The translations under genes and the position numbers were made by a program. The notes beneath the pieces are model-generated. The model saw nothing but the letters and a program-made list of their open reading frames with translations, was not told the DNA's origin and ran no database searches. From JBJXHN01 sp046233135 (GTDB lineage: Bacteria; Pseudomonadota; Alphaproteobacteria; Rhodospirillales; Rhodospirillaceae), in contig JBJXHN010000006.1 of NCBI GenBank assembly GCA_046233135.1, forward strand, positions 372,001-436,000: DNA of 64,000 nt. The letters are read 5' to 3'. How positions within the stretch are numbered: position 1 is the first letter of the stretch; every line of letters begins with the position of its first letter. Positions 54,730 to 63,295 of this stretch are shown in pieces.

Positions 54730-56604
54730 TTGAGCATAGCGGCCGATTTTCAGATGTGGCTGACGCTCGCCCTGACGGCGGCGGTCATCGTGCTGTACAT
54801 CACCGAATGGATTTCCCTGGAGATCACCTCTTTGGGGGTTCTGTCGGTGTTGTTGTTGCTATTCGAGCTGTTTCCGCTGGAAGGGGCGGATGGCACGCGG
54901 CTGCTGAGCGCGACGGATCTGCTCGCGGGGTTTGCCAATCCGGCGCTGATCACCGTGCTGGCCCTGCTGGTGGTCGGCGAGGGGCTGGTGCGCACCGGCG
55001 CCCTGGATACCATTGCCCAGTTGGTGTCCCATCCGAAGCTGAACGTGAAGGGCGCCTTGTGGGTGATCCTCGGCGTCGTCGTTCTGATGTCGGCCTTCCT
55101 GAACAATACGCCGGTGGTGGTGATCTTCATTCCCATCATCCAGGCCCTGGCCCGGCGTGCCCATAGCATGCCCAGCCGGGTGATGATCCCGCTGAGCTAC
55201 GCCGCGATCATCGGCGGCATGACCACGCTGATCGGCTCGTCCACCAACCTGCTGGTGTCCTCGTCCCTGATCGATCAGGGAGAGGAGGGGTTCGGCTTCT
55301 TCGAATTCACGCCGATCGCCCTGATGCTGGCGGCCGGCGGCTTGTCCTATGTCTTCCTGCTGATGCCGCGCCTGTTGCCCGAACGCCAGCCCCTGGGCGG
55401 GCAGGAATACGATGGGGGCGGCAAGCAGTTCATCAGCCAGATCGTCATTCCCGAGGATTCCCAGCTGAACGGCGAGCGGGCGGTGGCCGGACGCTTCCGC
55501 TCTCTGCCCGACGTGACGGTGCGCATGGTCATGCGCAACGGCAGGGTCGAGTTGCCGCCCTTTGACGAAGTGACGCTGCATTCCGGCGACGTGCTGGTGA
55601 TCGCGGCGACCCGACAGGCGCTGACTGACGTGGCCTCCCGCCATCCCGGCCTGCTGCATCCGCCGCGCCGCTTCGGCGTGGACAGGGGCCGCGACCGGCT
55701 GCGGGACATGGGCACCCAGGAAACCCGGGGCGACACGGATGGCAGCACCGAACAGGTGCTGGTGGAAGTGATGGTCAGCCCCTCGTCGCGGCTGATCGGC
55801 CGGTCCATCGAACAGACGGGGATCCAGCAGCAGTACCGCGCCGTGGTGGCTGGTATCCAGCGCCGGGCGCGCATGATCCGCGCCCGCATGACCGATATCC
55901 GGCTGGAAGCGGGCGATATCATGCTCGTGCTCGGCCGGGCTGAAGACGTGGGCCGGCTGCCGGCAGATCGCGATCTGGTGGTGCTGTCGGGAACGCACGG
56001 ATCCTTGCCGCGCCGCCACCACGCGGCTCAGGCGGCAACCATCTTCGGTCTTGCGGTCGGGGCGGCGGCGGTCGGTCTGGTGCCCATCGTCGTCTCCTCT
56101 GTGCTGGCAGCAACGGCGATGATCGCCGTCCAGGCCCTGAACCTGCGACAGGCGGGGCGGGCGCTGGATCGCAAGATCCTGCTGGTGGTGGTGGCCGCGC
56201 TTGCCCTGGGGGCGGCCCTGCAGGCCACCGGCGGTGCGGCCTTTGTCGCCCACGGGCTGATCGGCATGCTGGGCGATGTGGGGCCGTGGGTGGTGCTGTC
56301 CGTTTTCTTCCTGGTGGTGGCGGTCTTCACCAACATCCTGACCAACAACGCCTGCGCGGTCCTGTTCACGCCGATCGGGCTGGGGTTGGCGCAGGAGCTG
56401 GGGGTACCGGCCCATGTGTTCGCGATCACCGTGGTGCTGGCGGCCAACTGTTCCTTCGCCTCGCCGGTGGGCTATCAGACCAACCTGCTGGTGATGGGAC
56501 CGGGCCAGTACCAGTTCAGTGACTTCGTCAAGGCCGGGTTGCCGCTGGTGTTGGTGATGTGGCTGATCTTTACCCTCGTCGCCCCCTGGTATTGGACCTT
56601 GTAA
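54730..56604 (+). CDS. SLC13/DASS-type anion permease with two TrkA-C domains
   Basis: 624 residues from a TTG at 54730 with GAGGGG about 10 bases upstream; the first internal ATG (54754) has no ribosome binding site. The N-terminal permease half (SAFLNNTPVVVIFIPIIQ, YAAIIGGMTTLIGSSTNLLV) and C-terminal half (FTNILTNNACAVLFTPIG, ANCSFASPVGYQTNLLVMGP) carry the paired SNT/NTP-type sodium/anion signatures. Two RCK_C (TrkA-C) domains lie between them at ~225-300 and ~335-420 (VTLHSGDVLVIAAT, LEAGDIMLVLGRAE). Substrates in the family include sulfate, dicarboxylates and citrate; this architecture is often linked to sulfate or sulfur compounds. Confidence 0.92.
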   Translation: MSIAADFQMWLTLALTAAVIVLYITEWISLEITSLGVLSVLLLLFELFPLEGADGTRLLSATDLLAGFANPALITVLALLVVGEGLVRTGALDTIAQLVSHPKLNVKGALWVILGVVVLMSAFLNNTPVVVIFIPIIQALARRAHSMPSRVMIPLSYAAIIGGMTTLIGSSTNLLVSSSLIDQGEEGFGFFEFTPIALMLAAGGLSYVFLLMPRLLPERQPLGGQEYDGGGKQFISQIVIPEDSQLNGERAVAGRFRSLPDVTVRMVMRNGRVELPPFDEVTLHSGDVLVIAATRQALTDVASRHPGLLHPPRRFGVDRGRDRLRDMGTQETRGDTDGSTEQVLVEVMVSPSSRLIGRSIEQTGIQQQYRAVVAGIQRRARMIRARMTDIRLEAGDIMLVLGRAEDVGRLPADRDLVVLSGTHGSLPRRHHAAQAATIFGLAVGAAAVGLVPIVVSSVLAATAMIAVQALNLRQAGRALDRKILLVVVAALALGAALQATGGAAFVAHGLIGMLGDVGPWVVLSVFFLVVAVFTNILTNNACAVLFTPIGLGLAQELGVPAHVFAITVVLAANCSFASPVGYQTNLLVMGPGQYQFSDFVKAGLPLVLVMWLIFTLVAPWYWTL

Positions 56605-56653
56605 GGCCCTATTGTCCCGGGCCTGATATGTCCGCCTTTCGGAGCCTCAGCCT

Positions 56654-57814
56654 ATGGATAAGCCCAGCCGCAAGCCTGCCAGCCCCAACTTTTCGTCCGG
56701 CCCCTGCGCCAAGCGCCCGGGGTGGTCGCCGGAGGCCCTGAGCGGGGCCGTGCTGGGCCGGTCCCATCGCTCCAAACTCGGCCGTGCCCGCCTGGCCGAG
56801 GTGATCCGGCGCAGCAAGGCCGTTCTCGGCGTGCCCGAAGGCTATCGTTTGGGCATCGTGCCGGCCTCTGACACTGGGGCTGTGGAAATGGCGCTGTGGT
56901 CCCTGCTGGGGGCGCGGCCGGTGCATATGCTCAGCTGGGAAAGCTTCGGCGCGACGTGGGTGAGCGATGTGCTGAAGCAACTGAAGCTGCCTGCCACCAC
57001 GGTGCACGAAGCCCCGTACGGCGGCTTGCCGGACCTGTCCAAGGTGGATTTCGACGCCGACGTGGTCTTCCCCTGGAACGGCACCACCTCGGGCGTGCGG
57101 GTCCCCGGCAGCGACTGGCTGCCCGCCGAGCGCGGTGGCCTGACCATCTGCGACGCCACCAGCGCGGCCTTTGCCATGGACCTGCCGTGGGACCGCCTGG
57201 ACGTGGTCACCTACTCCTGGCAGAAGGTGCTGGGCGGCGAGGCCCAGCATGGGGTGATCGTGCTGTCCCCGCGCGCCGTGGAGCGGCTGGAGACTTTCGT
57301 TCCCGACCGCCCGTTGCCCAAGATCTTCCGCATGACCAAGGACGGCAAGCTGATCGAGGGGATCTTCGACGGCGATACCATCAACACGCCGTCCATGCTG
57401 TGCGTGGAAGATGCGCTGGACGGCTTGAAGTGGGCGGAAAGCATTGGCGGCCTGCCGGCGCTGATTGGCCGCGCCGAAAGCAATCTGGCCACCGTCGCCG
57501 ACTGGGTGGCCCGCACGCCGGGGGTTGAATTCCTTGCGCAGGTGCCGGAAACCCGGTCCTGCACCTCCATCTGCCTGGCCATCACCGCCGACTGGTTCGT
57601 CAATGCCCCGGATGGCGGCGAGGCGACCTCCAAGCGCATCGCCGCCCTGCTGGAGGCCGAAGGGGTCGCCTATGACATCGCTTCCTACCGGGGGGCGCCG
57701 GCCGGCCTGCGCATCTGGGGCGGCGCGACGGTGGAGCGGACGGATATCGAAGACCTGCTGCCCTGGATCGACTGGGCCATGGCCACCGTCGCCTGTGAAT
57801 TGAAGGCGGCGTAA
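56654..57814 (+). CDS. serC: Phosphoserine aminotransferase
   Basis: 386 residues. A PLP enzyme converting 3-phosphohydroxypyruvate to phosphoserine. SPNFSSGPCAKRPGWS opens the protein; the PLP lysine is Lys191 (TYSWQKVLGGE), with CDATSAAFAMDLPW just before it. This is the longer alphaproteobacterial type. It would use the product of serA at 42386; the two genes are separated by 13 kb with RidA next to serA. The start has GGAG 9 bases upstream. Confidence 0.95.
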   Translation: MDKPSRKPASPNFSSGPCAKRPGWSPEALSGAVLGRSHRSKLGRARLAEVIRRSKAVLGVPEGYRLGIVPASDTGAVEMALWSLLGARPVHMLSWESFGATWVSDVLKQLKLPATTVHEAPYGGLPDLSKVDFDADVVFPWNGTTSGVRVPGSDWLPAERGGLTICDATSAAFAMDLPWDRLDVVTYSWQKVLGGEAQHGVIVLSPRAVERLETFVPDRPLPKIFRMTKDGKLIEGIFDGDTINTPSMLCVEDALDGLKWAESIGGLPALIGRAESNLATVADWVARTPGVEFLAQVPETRSCTSICLAITADWFVNAPDGGEATSKRIAALLEAEGVAYDIASYRGAPAGLRIWGGATVERTDIEDLLPWIDWAMATVACELKAA

Positions 57815-57838
57815 CAAGGCTGCGTGCCGCTCGCGCGC

Positions 57839-57879
57839 GATACGTCCGGCAAAAGGAGGATCTTTTTGTCGGACGTATC
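57839..57879. terminator. Long bidirectional hairpin between serC and the flavin monooxygenase gene
   Basis: gatacgtccg (57839-57848) pairs with cggacgtatc (57870-57879), and inside it caaaa pairs with tttttg, so the stem has A-rich and T-rich faces on opposite arms. The site lies between convergent stops at 57814 and 57897 and is well suited to end transcription from both sides. Confidence 0.7.
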
Positions 57880-57896
57880 AGGCGGCGGGGCCGCGC

Positions 57897-59258
57897 CTAG
57901 TCCCGCAGGTGATCGGCGAAGGTCTCGCCGGTGTAGTCCTTGCGGAGCAGCCCCGTGTCCCGAAGTCGGGGCACCAATTCGTCAAAGAACATCCTCATGC
58001 TGCCGACGGAGCCGCCGGGGACGGAGATGAACCCGTCCATGGCGCCGGCGTCGGCCCAGGCGGCGATTTCGCCTGCCGCATCGTCGGGCGTGCCGATCAC
58101 CCGCCAATGGGCCGAGCCCATGGCTTCGGGCTTGGTCAGCAAGGCTTCCACGGTGGGTTCTTCCCGGTCGATCAGGCGGCGCAGCAGGTCCGAATGGGTG
58201 CGGCTGCGTTCCTGCCCCCGGTTCGCCGGCAGGTCGGCGGCAGTGACCTTGCGATCCATCGGCCAGTCGGACAGGTCCAGGCCGATCAGGGTTTCGATGG
58301 ACGCGAACTTGCGCGCCTTGCCGGTGCGGGCATGGGCTTCGGCGAACAGATCCTCTGCCTCGGCACGGCTTGGGGCCAGGAACAGATTGAGCCCCGGCAG
58401 AACCTTGATCGCATCGGCAGGCCGGCCGTGGCCCACCGCGCGTGCGCGCAGGTCCCGGCGCAGGTCGATGGCGGCGTCCATGTCCGGAGCAGAGGCAAAG
58501 ATCGCATCGGCAACCGACGAGGCGAAGGTGCGTCCGGCCGGTGACGCACCGGCCTGCACCAGAGGGATCGGGCTCTCTCCCCAGGCCGGCATGTTCAGCG
58601 GCCCCTTCACCTTGAAGCATGGGCCGTCATGGTCGATGGGCACCACCCGTGCGGCGTCGGCGTAAAGCCCGCTGTCCCGGTCCATCTTCAGCGCATCGCG
58701 GGGATAGCTGTCCCACAGGCGGCGTACGATGTCGGTGAATTCCGCCGCACGGGCATAGCGCTCCTCGGCCGAAGGCATCGCGGTCAGGCCGAAATTCTCG
58801 TTGCCGTCCAGGGCCGTGACGATGTTCCAGCCGGCACGGCCCTGACTGATCCAGTTCAGCGACTGGATCTGCCGCGCCACCACATAGGGTGGATAGAACG
58901 TGGTGGAGACAGTGGACAAAAGCCCGATCCGCGACGTCTCTCCGGCAACCGCCGCCAGCAGGATGGTGGGGTCCAGCGCGCCGAATCCCGGTGAGGTTTC
59001 CAACGCCCGGGTGTCCAGGTACAGGGTGTCGGGCCGGAAGACGAAGTCCAGCTTGGCCGCCTCCGCCGCCTTGGCGATGGCGATGTGAAAGGCGCTGCCG
59101 TAGGTGCCCTCCACGTGGCTGTCGGGCCGCCGCCAGGCGTCGCCGTTCAACCATGTGGGGGCCAGGGACATGCCGATATGAAGGGTCTTGGGCTTGCTCA
59201 CGATATCCGCCTTTTTCTCCAGGTCATTCCACAATGAGGAATTAAGAACCATACTCAT
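57897..59258 (-). CDS. NtaA/SnaA/DszA-type flavin-dependent monooxygenase (LLM class)
   Basis: 453 residues from the ATG at 59258; a start 48 bases upstream is open but would overlap the divergent promoter. KTLHIGMSLAPTWLNGDAWR, EAAKLDFVFRPDTLYLD, NWISQGRAGWNIVTALDGNENFG and PLVQAGASPAGRTFAS are diagnostic of the NtaA group, FMNH2-dependent enzymes that oxygenate nitrilotriacetate, EDTA-type chelates, sulfur heterocycles or similar compounds with help from a flavin reductase. No reductase gene is adjacent. The divergent neighbour is a siderophore-type ABC importer, suggesting that the substrate is an imported metal chelate (inference). Confidence 0.9.
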   Translation of the reverse strand: MSMVLNSSLWNDLEKKADIVSKPKTLHIGMSLAPTWLNGDAWRRPDSHVEGTYGSAFHIAIAKAAEAAKLDFVFRPDTLYLDTRALETSPGFGALDPTILLAAVAGETSRIGLLSTVSTTFYPPYVVARQIQSLNWISQGRAGWNIVTALDGNENFGLTAMPSAEERYARAAEFTDIVRRLWDSYPRDALKMDRDSGLYADAARVVPIDHDGPCFKVKGPLNMPAWGESPIPLVQAGASPAGRTFASSVADAIFASAPDMDAAIDLRRDLRARAVGHGRPADAIKVLPGLNLFLAPSRAEAEDLFAEAHARTGKARKFASIETLIGLDLSDWPMDRKVTAADLPANRGQERSRTHSDLLRRLIDREEPTVEALLTKPEAMGSAHWRVIGTPDDAAGEIAAWADAGAMDGFISVPGGSVGSMRMFFDELVPRLRDTGLLRKDYTGETFADHLRD

Positions 59259-59323
59259 ATTTAATTGCCGGCCTTTGTAAACTGTTTTAAGGTCGCGCCA
59301 CGTCACAGGGAGTGAGGCATCGC

Positions 59324-60115
59324 GTGGTGCTGGAAGTCAGGGAAATCGCTGCGTCCTATGGGAAAACCCCGGTTTTGAAGGGGGTTTCGGCCTGTTTCGC
59401 GCAAGCGCGTCTGGGGGCGCTGGTCGGACCCAACGGCTGCGGCAAGTCATCCATGCTCAAGGCGATCATGGGGTTCCTGCCGGTGAGCGCCGGCGACATC
59501 CTGCTGGACGGCCGGTCGGTGCGTGCTGTCGGCCGGCGGGCCTTGGCCAGGCGAATCGCCTATCTGCCCCAGGAAAGCCATTGCCCGGACTACCTGACCC
59601 TGGGGGAACTGGTGGAACTGGCGGGATACGCCCGCTATTCGATCATCGGCGGACCCAGCGACAACGACCGCCGCCTGTTCCACAACGCCCTGGAGACGGT
59701 GGGGCTCGGTGACCTCGCCGGGCGGCGGGTCAATGCCCTGTCCGGCGGTCAGCGCCAGCGGGCCTGGATCGCCATGGTCCTGGCCCAGGACGCCGACGTG
59801 ATTCTGATGGACGAGCCGGTCAACCATATTGATGTGAAATACCAATATGCGGTGATGCACATCCTGCGCGATCTGGTGGCGGTGCGGGGCAAGACCGTGG
59901 TTGCGGTGCTGCACGACCTGAACCTGACCACGGCCTTTGCCGACGATATCGTTCTGCTGCGCGACGGCCGGGTGGTGGCGGCAGGGCCGGTGAACGGAAC
60001 CGTGACGGCTGAAACCGTCTCGCGGGTTTTCGACCTGGAGGCCGACATCTTTTCCCGGGACGGGCGCCTGGTCTGCCTGCCCCGGGTGGCCGGCCCGCGG
60101 TCCCTGCCCGCATGA
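59324..60115 (+). CDS. Siderophore/chelate ABC transporter, ATP-binding protein (FecE/FepC type)
   Basis: 263 residues from a GTG at 59324, chosen for GAGG 6 bases upstream; a GTG at 59312 adds four residues. Walker A GPNGCGKSS, signature LSGGQRQR, Walker B DVILMDEP and switch His (VAVLHDLN) are intact, so it is an active ATPase. It is the first gene of a four-gene operon (ATPase, two permeases, binding protein). Its stop overlaps the next start as ATGA. The 65 bp between it and the monooxygenase gene hold both promoters. Confidence 0.94.
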   Translation: MVLEVREIAASYGKTPVLKGVSACFAQARLGALVGPNGCGKSSMLKAIMGFLPVSAGDILLDGRSVRAVGRRALARRIAYLPQESHCPDYLTLGELVELAGYARYSIIGGPSDNDRRLFHNALETVGLGDLAGRRVNALSGGQRQRAWIAMVLAQDADVILMDEPVNHIDVKYQYAVMHILRDLVAVRGKTVVAVLHDLNLTTAFADDIVLLRDGRVVAAGPVNGTVTAETVSRVFDLEADIFSRDGRLVCLPRVAGPRSLPA

Positions 60116-61149
60116 GTCCGGCCCGGGGACGGTGGGTGTTCATGCTCGGGGCGTCGGGCGGTCTGGTGGCCGTGGCCCTGCTGGGCCTGTCCATCGGTGC
60201 GGGCGAAACGGGCTGGCGGGCTGTGCTGGGGGTGCTGACCGGTTATGACCCGAATGACTACGACCATTACATCGTCGTCTGGCAGCGGCTGCCCCGGGTG
60301 CTGATCGCCATCCATGTGGGGGCGATCATGGCCTGTGGCGGTGCCGTTCTGCAGGGGCTGACCCGCAATCCTCTCGCCTCGCCGGCCACGCTGGGGATCA
60401 GTGCCGGCGCCACCCTGTCCGTGGTCGCCAGTGCCCATGTTCTGGGCTGGACCGGCGGCCTTCTGGGAGGGGCGGCCCTGGGCGGGGGGATCGCCGGGTT
60501 CGTCTGCTGCCTGATGGTGGCACGGCTGACCGGCCATACCCGTGATCCCAGGGGCCTGGCCCTGATTCTGTCCGGCGCCCTGGTGTCCATGCTGTTCATC
60601 GGTCTTGCCAATGCCTTTCTGCTGGCCGATCCGGAACAGCGCTCCGACTTCCTGGGCTGGGTCGCGGGCAACATCAACCATGTCTATGTCGATCGGTTGG
60701 AAGATTTCTGGGGGATCGGCGTGGCGGCCGTGGCCCTGCTGCTGGCGCTGGCGCGGCCGCTGACTCTGATCACCCTGGGGCCGGACAAGGCGGCCTCGGC
60801 AGGGGTGAACGTGACCCTGGTGACCCGGCTGGCCCTGGGGGCGGTGATGGTGGGGACCGGTTCGGCGGTGGCCATCTGCGGTCCGCTGGGCTTCGTCGGA
60901 CTGGCCGTCCCCCATATGGTCCGACCCTTTGCCGGTGCCGGTTTCGCCCTGCTGTTGCCCGCCTGCGCGGTGGTCGGGGCGATGGTTTGCGTGGCGGCGG
61001 ATCTGGTGGCCCGTCACGCCTTCTCTCCCTTCATTCTCCATACCGGCGTGATCATGGACTTGCTGGGCGGCGTGGTTTTCGCCGTGGTGGCCAAACGCTT
61101 CTATCTGGCGTCCGGGTCTGCCGGCGGTGCGGGAGAGCGGGCAGGATGA
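60112..61149 (+). CDS. FecCD family ABC permease 1
   Basis: 345 residues with about 9-10 membrane segments. VWQRLPRVLIAIHVGAIMACGGAVLQGLTRNPLASP and GPLGFVGLAVPHMVRPFAG are the FecCD/BtuC signatures (the RLPR motif, the coupling helix region and VPHxxR). It starts at an ATGA overlap with the ATPase gene and ends at an ATGA overlap with the second permease, so all three are tightly coupled. It forms the transmembrane channel as a heterodimer with permease 2. Confidence 0.94.
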   Translation: MSPARGRWVFMLGASGGLVAVALLGLSIGAGETGWRAVLGVLTGYDPNDYDHYIVVWQRLPRVLIAIHVGAIMACGGAVLQGLTRNPLASPATLGISAGATLSVVASAHVLGWTGGLLGGAALGGGIAGFVCCLMVARLTGHTRDPRGLALILSGALVSMLFIGLANAFLLADPEQRSDFLGWVAGNINHVYVDRLEDFWGIGVAAVALLLALARPLTLITLGPDKAASAGVNVTLVTRLALGAVMVGTGSAVAICGPLGFVGLAVPHMVRPFAGAGFALLLPACAVVGAMVCVAADLVARHAFSPFILHTGVIMDLLGGVVFAVVAKRFYLASGSAGGAGERAG

Positions 61150-62222
61150 CGTTAATGCAGGTCACCCGGGCCACCGACGGTGCGTCCATCCTGCGCCTGC
61201 GTTCGGGACTGGCGATCCGCCTTGCCGATCTGGCGGCAGCCGCGCTGCTGGTGGCGGTGGGGGTGGCGATCGTGGCCCTGTCGGCGGGCACCGGCTCCAC
61301 CCCGATCGCCCTGGGGGACCTGGTGGGCGCCCTGTTCGGCGCCCCCCTGAGCGAAGATCAGAGCTTCGCCCTGTGGTCGGTGCGCCTGCCCCGGGTCGCG
61401 GTGGGGTTCATGGCCGGATGGTGTGTGGCGCTGACCGGGGCCATGTTGCAATCCCTGGCCCGCAACCCCCTGGCGGATCCGGGGCTGTTCGGGCTGAACC
61501 AGGGCTCCATGGTGATGATCATGCTGCTGCTGGTTCTGGTGCCGGAGGTCCCGCGCGCGCTGATCCCCATCGCCGCCCTCGGCGGCGGGCTGGCTGTGGC
61601 CCTGCTGCTGATCTGGCTGGTGCGGGGAGAGCGGACCGGCGGGCTGGCCATCCTGCTGATGGGCATTGCCGTGGAAACCGTCCTGTCCTCGGTGGCATCG
61701 ATCCTTATCCTCTACACCCCGCGAGAGATTTCCTACGGGCTGTCGGCCTGGCTGGCGGGATCGCTGTTCCAGGCGACGGCCGAGGCCGGGGTGATGGTCC
61801 TTCCCTGGTTCATGCTCAGCCTGCTGGCGGCTTTCCTGTCCGGACCGTCGCTGCGCGCCCACGACCTGGGCGGAGAACTGGCGCTTGCCCTGGGCGAGCC
61901 GGTGGCGCGTTCCCGCTTTCTGGTGCTGATCCTTGCCGTGGCGCTGAGTTCTGCGGCCGTGACGGCCGTGGGTCCGCTGGTCTTTCTGGGGGTCATGGCA
62001 CCCCATCTCGCGGGGTTCCTGTCTGCCCCGGCCGGTCGGGCCAGGTTGTATCTGTCCGGGTTGACCGGCGGGCTGATGGTGGTCGGTGCAGATGCGCTGT
62101 CCCGGGGATTCGGCGATGTGGCCGTGGCCATGCCCGTCGGCCTCAGCCTGACCATTCTCGGCGTTCCGCTGTTCATTCTGTCGCTGCGCCTGCGGGGACT
62201 GCGGGCACGCCGAAGCGAATAG
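61146..62222 (+). CDS. FecCD family ABC permease 2
   Basis: 358 residues from the ATG at 61146. WSVRLPRVAVGFMAGWCVALTGAMLQ and GPLVFLGVMAPHLAGFL correspond to the same signatures as permease 1, but the VPHMVR motif is altered to APHLAG, so the two subunits are clearly distinct. GDVAVAMPVGLSLTILGVPLFI is the C-terminal PVG motif. The upstream in-frame stretch back to 60987 overlaps permease 1 and is not used. Confidence 0.93.
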   Translation: MTLMQVTRATDGASILRLRSGLAIRLADLAAAALLVAVGVAIVALSAGTGSTPIALGDLVGALFGAPLSEDQSFALWSVRLPRVAVGFMAGWCVALTGAMLQSLARNPLADPGLFGLNQGSMVMIMLLLVLVPEVPRALIPIAALGGGLAVALLLIWLVRGERTGGLAILLMGIAVETVLSSVASILILYTPREISYGLSAWLAGSLFQATAEAGVMVLPWFMLSLLAAFLSGPSLRAHDLGGELALALGEPVARSRFLVLILAVALSSAAVTAVGPLVFLGVMAPHLAGFLSAPAGRARLYLSGLTGGLMVVGADALSRGFGDVAVAMPVGLSLTILGVPLFILSLRLRGLRARRSE

Positions 62223-62249
62223 CTCATCCATTGTTGAAAGGGGAAAGGA

Positions 62250-63209
62250 ATGCGCTTCCTCTCTGCCGTGATACCGGCGCTGCTGGTTTCGCATGTCGCC
62301 CTGGCGGCGGACCGCACCGTTACCGATGACACCGGACGCACCGTTACCGTGCCCGATCATCCCCAGCGCATCGTCGTTCTGCATGAACCGTTGCTGGGCC
62401 TGCCCATCCTCGACCTGGGCCTGCCCCTGACCGGCAGCTACGGACGGTCCGACGACGGCGAAATCCTGACGGCGGTGGACTTCATCGAAACCGTCTTCGG
62501 GTCGGATGGTCCGGCGCGGCCGCCGGGGATCGGCGCCATCGGCCACATCGATCTGGAACGGCTGCGCAAGCTCGATCCGGATCTGATCATCGGTACGGAA
62601 CGGGACCTGGACAAGGCAGGGCGCCTGTCCACCGTCGCTCCGGTGTTCCTCCAGAACAGCAGTGCCGGGTCGGTCCACGGCTTCGGCGCCGAAAAGGATC
62701 TGGCCACCCTGGTGAACGAGGACGCCGCTTTCGACGCCCGGGAAGAGGTCTATCGCCAGCGGCTGGCGCAGGTGCGGTCCGGCTTGGCCTTCGACCCGCA
62801 GGACCTGACCTATCTGGCGATCATCGTCCGCGACGACATCAGTCTGGTGGGCGGCATGTCCGGGGCGATCCAGGCCATCGAGGATCTGGGCTATACCCAG
62901 GCCGCGCTGGAGACCGGCAGCGTGGGGCAGGGACTGGGCAGCACCTTTTCCGTTCCCCTGAGCCCGGAGGTCTTCGGCCGGATCAATCCCGACCTGCTGA
63001 TCCTGATGGGCAGCTATTCCAACACCGACCGCAGCGCGGCCAGCATCCGCGCCAGCCTGGACAAGGTGCTGCCGGGTTGGGACCGCTTCCTTGCACCGGC
63101 ACGGGACGGCCGGATCCTTTACCTTGATCCGTCGCAGGTGGCGACGCCCACGGTGGCCAGCGCCCTGCATACCCTGGACACCTTCGACGCCTGGGCCGAG
63201 GGACGGTAG
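62250..63209 (+). CDS. Periplasmic iron-chelate/siderophore binding protein (FecB/FepB type)
   Basis: 319 residues. Signal peptide (MRFLSAVIPALLVSHVALA, cleavage after ALA). The mature protein starts DRTVTDDTGRTVTVPDHPQRIVV, the standard opening of the helical-backbone metal-chelate binding proteins, with LDPDLIIGTERDLDKAG in lobe 1 and RINPDLLILMGSYSN in lobe 2. GGGGAAAGG precedes the ATG. It delivers its ligand to the permeases encoded just upstream and presumably receives it from the outer-membrane receptor encoded downstream. Confidence 0.93.
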   Translation: MRFLSAVIPALLVSHVALAADRTVTDDTGRTVTVPDHPQRIVVLHEPLLGLPILDLGLPLTGSYGRSDDGEILTAVDFIETVFGSDGPARPPGIGAIGHIDLERLRKLDPDLIIGTERDLDKAGRLSTVAPVFLQNSSAGSVHGFGAEKDLATLVNEDAAFDAREEVYRQRLAQVRSGLAFDPQDLTYLAIIVRDDISLVGGMSGAIQAIEDLGYTQAALETGSVGQGLGSTFSVPLSPEVFGRINPDLLILMGSYSNTDRSAASIRASLDKVLPGWDRFLAPARDGRILYLDPSQVATPTVASALHTLDTFDAWAEGR

Positions 63210-63237
63210 AGCAAAAGGCGCGGCGGCCGCTTGGCCT

Positions 63238-63275
63238 TGCCAACCTGCATGGGTTGAAACCCACGCAGGTTGGCA
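63238..63275. terminator. Nested inverted repeat between the ABC operon and the receptor gene
   Basis: A 38-bp near-perfect inverted repeat: tgccaacctgc (63238-63248) with gcaggttggca (63265-63275), enclosing tgggtt and aaccca around a 2-base tip. It lies between convergent stops at 63209 and 63296 and probably terminates both transcripts; there is no T-tract. Confidence 0.65.
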
Positions 63276-63295
63276 TCACTCACCACGTTTCTATT

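Noticed and set aside
60987..61145. N-terminal extension of FecCD permease 2
   Set aside because: The added residues overlap permease 1, have no membrane-protein character of the family, and the ATGA-coupled ATG at 61146 gives the normal length.
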